Translations under genes and position numbers: made by a program | In this document: piece by piece, positions 37,001-46,632 of the stretch | How the letters are laid out: every line of letters begins with the position of its first letter | Numbering within the stretch: the first letter of the stretch is position 1 | The notes under the pieces: generated by a model | Told to the model about the DNA's origin: nothing | Seen by the model: only the letters and a program-made list of their open reading frames with translations | Database searches by the model: none | Assembly: GCF_048544455.1 (NCBI RefSeq) | Contig: NC_133526.1 | Location: 1-64,000, forward strand | DNA from: Silene latifolia | Taxonomy: Eukaryota > Streptophyta > Magnoliopsida > Caryophyllales > Caryophyllaceae | Direction of reading: 5' to 3' | Length of the DNA: 64,000 nt

Positions 37001-37126
37001 GAGGGATTTGTTTTGTGGACAATACTTATAAAAGGGCCATGGCCGTGCTCGTAGTAGTGTGATGCTTCAGAGTGGGGGAATATTTTATATAATGTTAACA
37101 GTTGGAGGATGATGTTATGAGTGTGA
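34090..37126 (+). other. Non-coding interior of the LTR element, C-poor on the plus strand
   Basis: About 3 kb with no supported gene. In two 60-base lines counted by hand (34321 and 34441) C made up 10% and 5%, while G stayed common. I find no protease, RT, RNase H or integrase motif in it. Short open frames are not convincing. Confidence 0.7.
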
Positions 37127-37490
37127 GTAAACTTCGAGGACGAAGTTCCTTTTAAGGGTGGTGGAATGTAACATTCCGTTTGATGTCTATGAGTGTCTTG
37201 GTATTGGATTTGATAGTTGATGATATTATGGAGCTAGCAGCATTAGAGGATGGTAGTTGGTTATGTATGGAGTTGGTGTCGTGAAAGATATATATGTGGT
37301 AGATACGATGTAGTGAGTCATGTTGTGGAAGTAAACATAGCTGGTAGAATGGGGGTTAAGAGTTCATGTTCTATGTTCGGTCGAGTTCTCAAGTCCTTAG
37401 CTAAGTTGTTGTGTCTTGGTCGAGTCAGTATGGTTGTTTTTATGTATGGGTTGAACTTCGGGGACGAAGTTCCTTTTAAGGAGGGAAGAC
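37127..37490 (+). repeat. Duplicated 3'-terminal module before the 3' LTR
   Basis: The motif CGAGGACGAAGTTCCTTTTA at about 37136 is followed by AGGGTGGTGGAATGTAACATTCCG. About 310 bp later CGGGGACGAAGTTCCTTTTA recurs just before AGGAGGGAAGAC and the real LTR start. The first copy looks like the end of one element joined to the first bases of another LTR (TGTAACATTCC). Confidence 0.65.
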
Positions 37491-38842
37491 TGTAATACTC
37501 CGTATTTATAAGTCTTGGGGTACTCTATCGAGTAGCCCTTACTCTGTCGAGTAAGGGCAAGTTGCGAAATAAAATAGTTTCTGACCTGTTGGGTACTCGA
37601 TCGAGTAGCTGGGGTACTCGATCGAGTAGGGGGGTACTCGATCGAGTACCTTGGGTACTCGATCGAGTGTCCGGTTTTACGGGGGAGTTTTCTCGGGTTT
37701 TGTTAATTACGCGATTAAGGTATTTAAACCAATTCGTCTTTGTTCTAAATCACTTTTTACAAAACCTAAAACCTGTTTAAGAGAGAAAGCAACTTGTCTT
37801 CTTCCTAATCGCGTTCTTGACAATTCCGAGTTCGACGGTCGGTTTGCATTGTAGTTTGTGTCGTTGGATTCCTTGCGTCGAGGGTAAGCTTTTAATGTAA
37901 TTTATATAATGTTTTGTTAAGATTAGTGAAACCCTAATTTAGGAATTGGGGGTTTTTATGAATAGTAATTGAATAGTAGTATCTATGTGTTGTATGGTAG
38001 GAGGAGAGTTCATAGAAGAGGCGTTTTGAGACAAATTGAGATACCGTCTGCGTGTTGTGCTATCCAGGTAGGATTTCCTACTCAGTATTAGTCCCATAAT
38101 GGGATATTGGTGATGTGCTGTAGTTAGTGATTGATATGATGATTGTAATTGTAATTGTGTTTGTGATTGTGGTTGTGTTTGTTGATGGTTCTCGAGATGC
38201 GTTCTCGGCTGAGTGGGGTCACTTGCGGGAGTGATCTCACGCCCTAGTTTCGCCCTTCGTGGAACCCGCCACGAAAGGGGATGTGCACATTAATGGACAG
38301 GGTTATCGCTCGTACGATGAGCGGGGCTTAGGTGGGAACGGCCGCGTCCCCCATCGCGTAATGGTCCAAAGGACGGTCGATTTGAGACGATGGGAGTTGG
38401 TGGTGTGTGTGTGTGTGTGTGTGTGTGATTCAAATTTGTCTGTTTATCTTATTGTTGATATATGTATTGAATTGTGTGATTAGTATCTTGACCCGTTTAA
38501 ATGTTTTAAAATCGTGGTGATCCATTCGGGGTGGTGAGCGCTTATTGAGCAGGTGTGATATGACGCGTATGGGATAGGCCGGGATGAGTCATCACGTGGC
38601 GCTTAGAAGTCTTCCGCCGTGTCCGACGAAGTCTAGTAGCTTTGATAGTTTTAGTCAGAGACCGTATGAGAACCTTGTAATTCCTTTTGTTAGCTTTGGT
38701 TTTATAATGTAATCACTTAAACTTATTTAATAAAGTATGTTTCTTCATTGTCTTATGATTATCATGCCTCGGGTAACCGAGATGGTGGCATCCTTATACC
38801 TGAGTGGTCCTGGTAAGGCACTTGGAGTATGGGGGTGTTACA
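37491..38842 (+). repeat. 3' LTR of the non-coding LTR element
   Basis: It matches 31695-33052 from end to end, including the four palindromes (37594, 37615, 37635, 37656) and the TG microsatellite, and is followed by the target duplication TAGGT. Confidence 0.95.
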
Positions 38843-38894
38843 TAGGTAGCCTTTGTTTAACTTTACCCTTTTAATTATAATTAATAATAATGTA

Positions 38895-39102
38895 CTCCCT
38901 CCGTCCCGGTCATTTGTTGTCCTTTGCTTTTGGCACAAAGACCAAGGAAATGGGAGAGGGCCAATGACTAAATGACAAGTGGAATAAATTGAGTGGGAAT
39001 GATCAAATTACTCATCAAATTCAATCTTAAAATAGAAAGGAAAACAAATGATTGAGACACCCCAAAATGGAAAAGGACAACAAATGACCGGGACGGAGGG
39101 AG
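38895..39102. mobile_element. Stowaway MITE
   Basis: Inverted ends of about 30 bp start CTCCCTCCGTCCCGGTCATT and close with AATGACCGGGACGGAGGGAG. The 208-bp element is flanked by TA on both sides (38893-38894, 39103-39104). This is the classic Stowaway (Tc1/mariner-derived) structure, with no coding capacity. Confidence 0.95.
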
Positions 39103-39185
39103 TAATATTTTCTGGATTAATGGATTAAAAAAATGTCACGTGGATTAAAGTTAAATGTTAGAAATGTCATGTGAAATAAAATTAA

Positions 39186-39547
39186 GGCGCTGTTTGGTAA
39201 ACAGCATATTGGCCAAATTTTAGCATATTCAAGGCTTTTAGCATGTTTGACCAATCAATATGCTAATTTTAGTGTTTGGTAAACAACATATTTGGGGTCA
39301 ATATGCTGTTTTACAATATGCTGCTTACCCCAGCATATTGGTTAGCATATTGTAAAATAGAAAATTTTTCTCCATTTTACAAAGAAAACTAACAATCTAC
39401 TAATCGTAATCTGACAATTACCAAACACTCAAATCATTTCTGCTAATTATAATATGCTAGTCAACCCTCTGATAAAATCTGTCATTTATAATCTGCTTTT
39501 GCAATCTGCTTATGCTGAAATTAATCAGCTGTTTACCAAACAGGACC
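39186..39547. mobile_element. Tourist-like (PIF/Harbinger) MITE
   Basis: Its ends GGCGCTGTTTGGTAAACAGC and GCTGTTTACCAAACAGGACC are inverted repeats, and TAA is duplicated at 39183-39185 and 39548-39550. It is 362 bp long and full of CATATTG/CAATATG motifs. Confidence 0.85.
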
Positions 39548-39550
39548 TAA

Positions 39551-41484
39551 TAAATGGTTTATGTAGTGTTTTAAGCAAATTGTATAATAGATAGATAGAT
39601 AATAGGAAGGGAGTGAAGTTGGTATTTTGGTGTCGGTGGAATTGGAAGTGAAATTGGATGAGGTTGTGTGAAATGTGAATAATAAACTACTCTTTTTTTT
39701 TGTCATTTTTTTGCTTTTCCGTTTCTTTGCTACTCCTTTTTCTACTTTTTTTTTTGCTTGATAATTAATAAATAAATTAAATAAATAATTAAAATGAATA
39801 GAAAGTAAATTGATTGCTAATCCTATGTGGAATTAAATTAATTGCTAGTGACATGTGGAATAAACTTAATTGTTTTTGCCTAACCTTTTAGTTATATAGT
39901 ATAGATATTATTATTTATTAGAACATGGTTCAAGGACGGATATCAAGTTTTTGTTCAACAAAATCCTTCTGTTGCCTACCCATTTTCCGTGTAGTTTTTT
40001 TTTTAACATACTATGTTAATATTATGAAAAGACAAAGGAAGCATCACCTACAAAAATAGAATAAGAAACAAACATACATTTAACGATAATTCAATTAATC
40101 TTGTAAGAGGGTTTACATAAAGATAGTATAAAATAAATCTACCACAAAGCGATATTAGTGGATAAATTACAAAAACTGTGCATTTTACAATAAGCTTATA
40201 TAAATTACACAAACAAAACTCGTAGAACATACCTTATGTATAACATAATTAACTGCACAATCCAACTTTACAATAATAAGAAAATTGTACCATTCCATCT
40301 GCAAAAATAAATCAAGGTGAGAAATACAAATTGCCATCAATAAAAGTTATTTAAACAATACCAAATAAAACACAAATCTTATGTATGATATAACTTTATT
40401 TTTTTCACAAATGCAAATGATTAATAAAAATTATATGCAACGGAAAGTTTTAATAACATATGAATATGCCAAAAGGTTAGAAAAAGAAGGTAAAAAATAA
40501 AAGTGCTTATTTTAAAGACTTTACTTATATTAACTTAGCATCAAATAAGGAGTTAAATTTTAGGGGGAGAAAAGAATCACCAAAAAAGAAATGAAGACCT
40601 AAAGAGAAAATGAAGAGTTAGAGATGAATAAGGGGTCATAAACGTGATAATAAGTATTCTATCTTAATTTTATGAATGAATATTATTAATTAGTCACATA
40701 TTATCAAATGAAAGTTTCGTAGTGATTCTACGCTGTCGCATGTCTTATACATATGCTCTAAGGTAGCCTTTTTATATTATTGTATAGATATGACATGTTG
40801 ATTATGATAGGTAATTTAGCATGCCTTTAAGTTAGATATATAGATTTTGTATTTAGACTATAGAGTTATTGATTTTACATACATAAATATGGAGTAAGGA
40901 GAAATGTAATGTAAAAGGTTTGCATGAGAGTGATTTATAAATTATCTTATGAAATTAAAATAAGACATATAGTTGATGATTGATAGTTTGACTTACTTTT
41001 TAATTATATTTATAGATTTATAGATTATTATTATTATTATTAAATCCACTTTGCATGAGAGTGGTTTAAAAATTATCCTATGAAATTTAAATTATCTAAA
41101 TTTAGTTTTTTACCTTAATTATGAGAGTAACTTTTAAATGTAAAATTGATAATTTTTTTTCATGTGTACTACTATGCTAGTCTTTCCACGTGGACTACAT
41201 TTTGCCACGTCACATTTAATTGTTGCCATGTCACATTTGTCTACGTGGCATTTAATGTCTAGCCTTTTAATAATATTTATAGATTTCTTTACGGGTCCAC
41301 ACACATACAAAAACAATGTTCCAAAAGAAATGTACCCAATAAAATTTTTATTTCCTCAACTCCTTCTCAAGCCTCAACAAAGAAAAATGAACTATTTAAA
41401 GAAAATGAAGGAATTGTTATTTAAAATAATGTCAATTCATTTTTCACTTTTACTTTTTAATTTCTATTGTATATTCTTAAACAT
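39551..41484. other. AT-rich intergenic sequence
   Basis: I see no gene. A motif like TATTGTATAGATATGAC recurs (about 39890-39910, 40785-40800; compare 30625), and GCATGAGAGTG...TTATCYTATGAAAT occurs twice (about 40921 and 41052). These look like remnants of the repeat cluster into which both large LTR elements inserted. Short open frames are AT-rich noise. Confidence 0.5.
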
Positions 41485-41487
41485 TAA

Positions 41488-41731
41488 GGATCGTTTGGTT
41501 GGAAGTATTGGAATAGTATGGAATGAATTGTGATACCATAATCATATTAGTTAAAATCTCATACTTGCTCATAAGTGTTTGGTTCGACCTTGGAATGGAT
41601 ATAGAGGTGGTAATAATATAAAATGGAGTTAGAAACTTGAGTGAAAACAGGGGTATGAGATTTGAAGGAGTTGGAATGGAGTTAGAATCCTTTGATATCT
41701 AACTCCATTCCAAAAACCTACAACCAAACAC
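41488..41731. mobile_element. Tourist-like (PIF/Harbinger) MITE
   Basis: It starts GGATCGTTTGGTTGGAAGTA and ends CTACAACCAAACAC, with TAA on both sides (41485-41487, 41732-41734). The interior is rich in GGAATGGAGTTAGAA-type words and resembles the MITE at 52926-53208. Confidence 0.8.
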
Positions 41732-41814
41732 TAAAATGAATTAAATTTATTCTAAAAATTCCAACCATTTCAGATGGACTATTTCATCTGGAGCCAAAGT
41801 ATTCAAACACAAAA

Positions 41815-41997
41815 TCTCATTTGTGACCATCAATATCCGTCACTCTTGAGTGACGGATACCATTTTACCTCACAAAGTACCCACTTTTTCTCTCTCTGCA
41901 ACACTATTTATGTGGTCCCCTTTCTCCACTAACCCATTTTGTTACCATTTTAACTCACAAAATATCCGCCACAAATGATAACCCGTCACAAGGGAGA
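41815..41997. mobile_element. MITE-like element, ATCCGTCACTC family, copy 2
   Basis: The ends are TCTCATTTGTGAC and GTCACAAGGGAGA, inverted repeats differing at two positions. The interior matches 4655-4822 almost throughout. I could not fix a target duplication, so the superfamily is open. Confidence 0.7.
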
Positions 41998-42341
41998 CCA
42001 ATTGGTATTCAAAATGGGTGTACATGTAGTTTCAACATTTTATGCGACTTATTTGATTGAAAGCAATTAATGTCAACGTTTGTGTGATTTTGTATTTTTG
42101 TATGGTTGCGTGTTCTCTTACGTTTTGAGTTTAGGGAACAATCTTTGACGAAGGTGTAATTAATATTTATGACACACCGTCATATGTTGACACCTTTGAG
42201 AACTGAGCTAGCCAAGCCTTGCCCATGTGAAAAATCGCATACTTCTGCCAATAACAAGGATCTCATAACGGCTCATTTGCTCTCAAAAAAGTCGTTAGTC
42301 TCCAACTATGCATGCATCACCATTAATTTTAATTAATTAAT

Positions 42342-42941
42342 GGGTAATGCTAAATACAATCCACTGGGTTGTATTTAAGAAACCAAAAAAATAAATAAAT
42401 TCTTAATATATGCATTAATTGTATTGGTTAATGTGTAAGGGTGTGTTTGGTTCACCAATATAGGTATAAGGTATGAGTTTGGAATGAACCAAACCCATAC
42501 CATGTGTTTGTTTGACAAAATTGAAGGTTTCATATCCATACCTTAAACCCATGAGGTATGTGTTTCTCATACCCAGGGAGAGGGGTGGGTATGAGATTGA
42601 TACCCATGGTATCAAATTACAAATATTAAAAAATGATAAAAACAATTGTAAAAAAATCATTTTATATTTGATTAAATTTTCTCTACATGATTTAATAGTA
42701 TAAAAATTTTTATTAAAAATATTGTATTTTGAAGAGTTTTTAGCTTTGATTAATTTCTAACCCCATACCCCTCAAAATTGAATCAAACACAAGGTATGAG
42801 GTATCAAGTTCCAACCCGATAACACCCAGGTATGATTCCCGATTCCAAACCTATACCCACGCGTGAACCAAACACATCCTAATTTAGTTCTTAATTCCTA
42901 AATTAATACCCAAATTAAAAGGTATTTAATGCTTATTACCC
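42342..42941. mobile_element. AT-rich MITE interrupted by a Tourist MITE
   Basis: Outer ends GGGTAATGCTAAATAC and GTATTTAATGCTTATTACCC form an imperfect inverted repeat inside TTAATTAA-rich flanks. The interior, leaving out 42439-42879, matches the reverse complement of 43218-43350 closely. This element is therefore older than the one inserted into it. Confidence 0.7.
42439..42879. mobile_element. Tourist-like (PIF/Harbinger) MITE nested in another MITE
   Basis: Inverted ends GGGTGTGTTTGGTTCACC and GGTTCACGCGTGGG (read on the other strand as CGTGAACCAAACACATCC) are bounded by TAA at 42436-42438 and 42880-42882. The uninterrupted relative at 43218-43350 shows a single TAA at the matching point, which supports the duplication. 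Length is 441 bp. Confidence 0.88.
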
Positions 42942-43217
42942 TTAATTAATTAATTAATTGGCTCTATTAACCATGTTCTTGAAGAACCTAACAAGAAACA
43001 AGGCACAATATTGGAGTTTGGTCATTTTGAAAATACATTGCAACTTGCAAGTCTTGTGTAAAGTGGAAATACGGTGTGCAGTAATTTAAGCATCTCATTA
43101 ATTTAAGTAGTAGTAGTATATTTTAGGTGGAAATGTGGAATGTAAATGAGAGAAAAAAAGAAGACTTGCTTCGAAATTGCAAGATAGCAATGGGAATTGG
43201 GAAGTGAGGATTAAAAA

Positions 43218-43350
43218 GGCTGTATTTAAGCATTTAATACCTTCTATATAAGGTATTAACTTAGGAATTAAGAATTAGATTACACATTAATCAATGTAAT
43301 TAATACATTATTAAGGATTTATTTCCTTTTATGACTCCTTAAATACAGCC
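43218..43350. mobile_element. Inverted, uninterrupted copy of the AT-rich MITE
   Basis: It starts GGCTGTATTTAAGC and ends CCTTAAATACAGCC, again an inverted repeat. Read on the minus strand, it follows 42385-42438 and 42883-42930 closely. It lies about 260 bp upstream of the SDR start codon and so within its probable promoter. Confidence 0.75.
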
Positions 43351-43613
43351 CTTATTTATCATTTCCCATATATATATATATATATAATGTCATCTCTTTT
43401 GAACAAGTCACATGCTTGTTAGTTATCAAATACTCTGTATGATGCCAAGTTTGCCGCATTCTGTTTCGTAAGACTTGTTGTGGTATATATATATCCAAAC
43501 ATTGGCACCCTTTGTAACACATAACCAATATATCATCATCATCATCTTTCTCTATTATCACTTTATTAATAATAATAATCTTTCAAAATAAAAATAAAAC
43601 ATAAACACAAAGA
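43351..43613 (+). promoter_or_regulatory. Probable SDR promoter and 5' leader
   Basis: A TA repeat (about 43370-43386) and GGTATATATATATCC (about 43482) lie 120-250 bp upstream of the ATG. Either could serve as TATA box; the second is better placed for a leader of about 100 bases. No experimental start is known. Confidence 0.35.
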
Positions 43614-44420
43614 ATGTCACAAGACAGATTACAAGGGAAGGTAGCCTTGATAACAGGAGCTGCCAGCGGTATCGGCGAGGAGACGGCCAGGCTATTTGCA
43701 GAGAAGGGTGCTGTGGTTGTAGTAGCAGATATCCAAGATTCACTTGCTCACGCTGTGGTTGACTCCATTGGCGTCCACAAGGCTTGCTTCTTCCACTGCG
43801 ACGTCACTGATGAGTCCCAAGTCGAAGCTGCTGTCAACTTTACTTTGCTTAAATACGGCACCCTTGACATCTTGTTCAGCAATGCCGGCATCATGGGCCC
43901 TCTTGCTCCCGTTTTGGATCTCGATTTGTCCCTCTTTGACCGCACCTTCGCCACCAACGTCCGCGGGGTTGCTGCTACCATCAAGCATGCTGCCCGAGCC
44001 ATGGTGTCCCGCAGCATTCGCGGCTCCATCATCTGCACTGCTAGTGTCGCCTCCTGCCTTGGGGGTGTCGGTCCCCTCTCCTACACTGCCTCCAAGCATG
44101 CCGTGCTGGGTATCGTGCGCTCTGCAAGCAGTGAGCTGGGAGTCCATGGGATTCGTGTCAACTGCATCTCTCCCTCCGGAGTCAGCACACCCTTGCCTTG
44201 CAAGGCCTACAATCTGGAGCCAGCTCAGCTTGAACAAGCCGTAACTGGAATAGCTTGTCTTAAGGGAATTGTCCTAAAGCCACGCCATATTGCTGAAGCC
44301 GCTCTCTTCTTCGCTTCTGATGAATCTGCCTACATTAGCGGCCACAATCTTGTTGTCGACGGTGGCTTCACTGTCGGCAATCATGCTCCAACTGTCTCTA
44401 CTACCACCCAAGCTCCCTAG
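43614..44420 (+). CDS. Short-chain dehydrogenase/reductase, SDR110C-like
   Basis: A single-exon classical SDR of 268 aa, probably a cytosolic NAD(H)-dependent oxidoreductase. The cofactor motif TGAASGIG is at residues 14-21; Asp39 after the second strand favours NAD over NADP. NAG is at 90-92 and the catalytic tetrad is Asn115, Ser144, Tyr157 and Lys161 (YTASK). The end ISGHNLVVDGGFTVG is typical of the plant group holding secoisolariciresinol dehydrogenase, ABA2-like xanthoxin dehydrogenase and AtSDR2-5. The substrate cannot be read from the sequence. The codon start MSQDRLQGKVALITG gives the usual N-terminus. The position near BOR1 agrees with the SDR cluster beside BOR1 in Arabidopsis. Confidence 0.92.
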   Translation: MSQDRLQGKVALITGAASGIGEETARLFAEKGAVVVVADIQDSLAHAVVDSIGVHKACFFHCDVTDESQVEAAVNFTLLKYGTLDILFSNAGIMGPLAPVLDLDLSLFDRTFATNVRGVAATIKHAARAMVSRSIRGSIICTASVASCLGGVGPLSYTASKHAVLGIVRSASSELGVHGIRVNCISPSGVSTPLPCKAYNLEPAQLEQAVTGIACLKGIVLKPRHIAEAALFFASDESAYISGHNLVVDGGFTVGNHAPTVSTTTQAP

Positions 44421-44891
44421 TCATACACCCTTCCTTATCTCCCCCACCCCCTACCCCCACCTGGTATTCTACCCTTCATAGCATTTGCAGTCCAAATATC
44501 CAACTGCATCATCAGTTTTATGAACCGCATCTTATTTACTCTGTTTTTCGGTTTTTTATTTCTTGATGGAGGGCTCTTATTTACTAGTTTCATGTTCGCA
44601 CTAGCTCTTCTCAACAATATAATAACAGCTTATTTAATTTAAAAAAGAGACGGATCAATTTGAAGTAATCACATACAAATGTAATTACAAATATTATGAA
44701 TGATGGTCCCTATAATAATGAATGGGTGTCCAAATTCTTGTATTTACAAACAAATCGGCCTCCTGACGCATACAGTAAATAATGGAAGATGAAACCTAAC
44801 AAAACTGTAAGCTGCTATTTCTAACACTTGTACAGGAGCAGCAGCTAAATGAAGTAACAAGACATACATAAGTTTGCCTGGATACACAAAA
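44421..44891. other. Region between the SDR and PP2C gene ends
   Basis: Converging genes end here, so it should hold both 3' UTRs. TAATATAATAACAGC near 44620 and AATAATGAATGG near 44715 may be part of polyadenylation regions. I see nothing else. Confidence 0.5.
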
Positions 44892-46632
44892 CTAGTGACC
44901 ATCACTTCCATCCAGCAACTTCTGCAGAGTAGTCAACGTATCTGAAGAGAGTCTACACTTGAATCTGCGTGGTCTCCACACTGTCGCCTGATCTTCTTCA
45001 TAACTCCTCGGGGATGAAAAACAGACCACCACTACTGTGAGGTTGTCATAAGTGTTGAGCCTTAAGGCCTCTCTAACAACCTCCTTTGCACATTGCTCTG
45101 GGTCATTGTGTCGTCTCAATCCTCGCCTCACTATGCTCACTGCTTGCTGGCTTGACATCACATCCCAGACTCCATCACACCCTATTATTAGGAATTCGTC
45201 CTCTTCCGTCAGAATAACCTGTTTAACCTCTGGTTCCGCGATTAGGGGAGATGTCGATCCCTTGGGCAGTTTCAAGTCCCAGTCCCCCAAAGCCCTTGAC
45301 ACTGACAGTACTCCATTTACATATCCATCCTCCACATATCCTCCTGCTTCTTCCACTCTTCTCTTCTCAGATGGGCATGTAGGTCTGTGGTCTTTAGACA
45401 TATCAATCGCTTCTCCTTTCCGACATAGAACAGCTCGGCAATCCCCAGCATTAGCGACCACCAAGACCCTGGAGTGAGCAAAGATAAAATTAGAAACAGA
45501 AAAACAAATAAAAGACAAACAAAATCACGCATTCATACCTTCCTAATAGCAAAGCAGTAAGAGCAGTTGTTCCTGTAGAGGTGCTGATGGTGCAATCCTC
45601 AGCTAGGGCTAGGTCGGCTAGTTGAAATGCTCTGCGAAGGCAATTCTCAACCCCTTGATCAAGTATGTTCTCTAGTTCGGATGATTCCAGAAAACCGGAA
45701 TCTTGAAAAAAGAGTCTAGTCATATTTTGGGAAACATATGCTGCTGCTTCTGGACCTCCATGGCCATCAAAGACCCCGTAGAAAGCACTGGGCTTGGGAC
45801 AGGGAAAGAGAGATGGGAGATGCATGGAAAGATCATCAATCAAAATATGCTCATCCTCCATACAACGACGTGGGCCGATGTCAGCAAAACTTCCAGAGCG
45901 AATAGTTGGGACAAAGTGCAGCAAAGGAGAGTTGTCTGAAACAGCATCTGAGGTTTTCTTGACCTGAAAAGAGGGAGACAATATATGAGAATGGCAAGTA
46001 TTAGTGTAAGGAGAAAGAGAGACATTATGAGGATGTTATGTTGGGAAAGAGAAACATTGGATTAGCAGAGTATGAATAAACCAAATCATCTAGTAATAAG
46101 GTTGGTTGCTTTAAAACAAGTAAGTTTAAGGCAAACATTAAACTAGAAAGCATCAAAATTAAGGCTTCAAGTTTGCAATCCGATTGCGGGCAGCTTCAAA
46201 TTAAGGCCTGGTTTGTAATCAACAAAATGATGTGGTCGGTTACAAGCAACAAAGTTAGAAGAGGAGAAGGAGGAGGTTGAATCAACAAAATCTTAACGCA
46301 AATACACTACTATTATTCACCCCTCAATTTATCCATTCATTATACATTAAGCATCTATCTAATCTATCTATCTATGTGATACAATTATTATACAAACAAA
46401 AGGGGATTTACAAACACGTCAAATTAGCCTAAACCCTGATTGAATCGATTTGTGAATTACAGAAATCAGGAATCTATGAACAAGTAACCAAATCAAATAA
46501 AAAGAATTGAATTGAATTGGAAGAAAAGAAACTTACAAATTGAGAGCATGCAATGAGAGCATCTATATTATGAAGGGTTGTTGTTGTTGTTGTTGTTGTT
46601 GGACAAACGACTTCAGCTTCCGCACCCATCAT
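44892..46632 (-). CDS. Protein phosphatase 2C, PP2CG1/DBP1-like
   Basis: A metal-dependent Ser/Thr phosphatase. Exons on the minus strand are 46632-46537, 45963-45539 and 45468-44892, giving 365 aa. Motifs in order: [15 protein letters not shown] (metal-binding Glu68, Asp69), FDGHGG (Asp98, Gly99), [58 protein letters not shown] and [13 protein letters not shown]. The wording [19 protein letters not shown] and [14 protein letters not shown] matches the Arabidopsis group with PP2CG1 (salt response) and DBP1. A run of ACA codons near the N-terminus encodes eight threonines, a microsatellite-like stretch. Two in-frame ATGs are adjacent (46632 and 46629); either may start. No ABA-receptor clade A features were seen. 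Confidence 0.93.

Larger units (their letters stand above)
31695..38842 (+). mobile_element. Non-coding LTR retrotransposon (LARD-like) with palindrome arrays
   Basis: A 7148-bp element between two LTRs of 1358 and 1352 bp, with a perfect 5-bp target duplication TAGGT (31690-31694 and 38843-38847). The primer site TGGTATCAGAGC (initiator tRNA-Met) follows the 5' LTR, and a purine-rich AAGGAGGGAAGA precedes the 3' LTR. The end motif GACGAAGTTCCTTTTAAG resembles the 3' end of plant Tekay/Del chromoviruses. The 4.4-kb interior has no long open frame and no domain I recognise, so it is probably a large retrotransposon derivative moved by another element's proteins. LTRs are about 98% alike by eye, so the insertion is young. 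Confidence 0.93.

Noticed and set aside
34090-37126. A hidden gag-pol in the interior of the second LTR element
   Set aside because: I looked for DTG, YVDD, zinc-knuckle and integrase motifs on the plus strand and found none that I could support.
43740-44244. 165-codon frames opposite to and overlapping the SDR gene
   Set aside because: They are shadows of a GC-richer coding region in other frames; the SDR frame has all catalytic residues.
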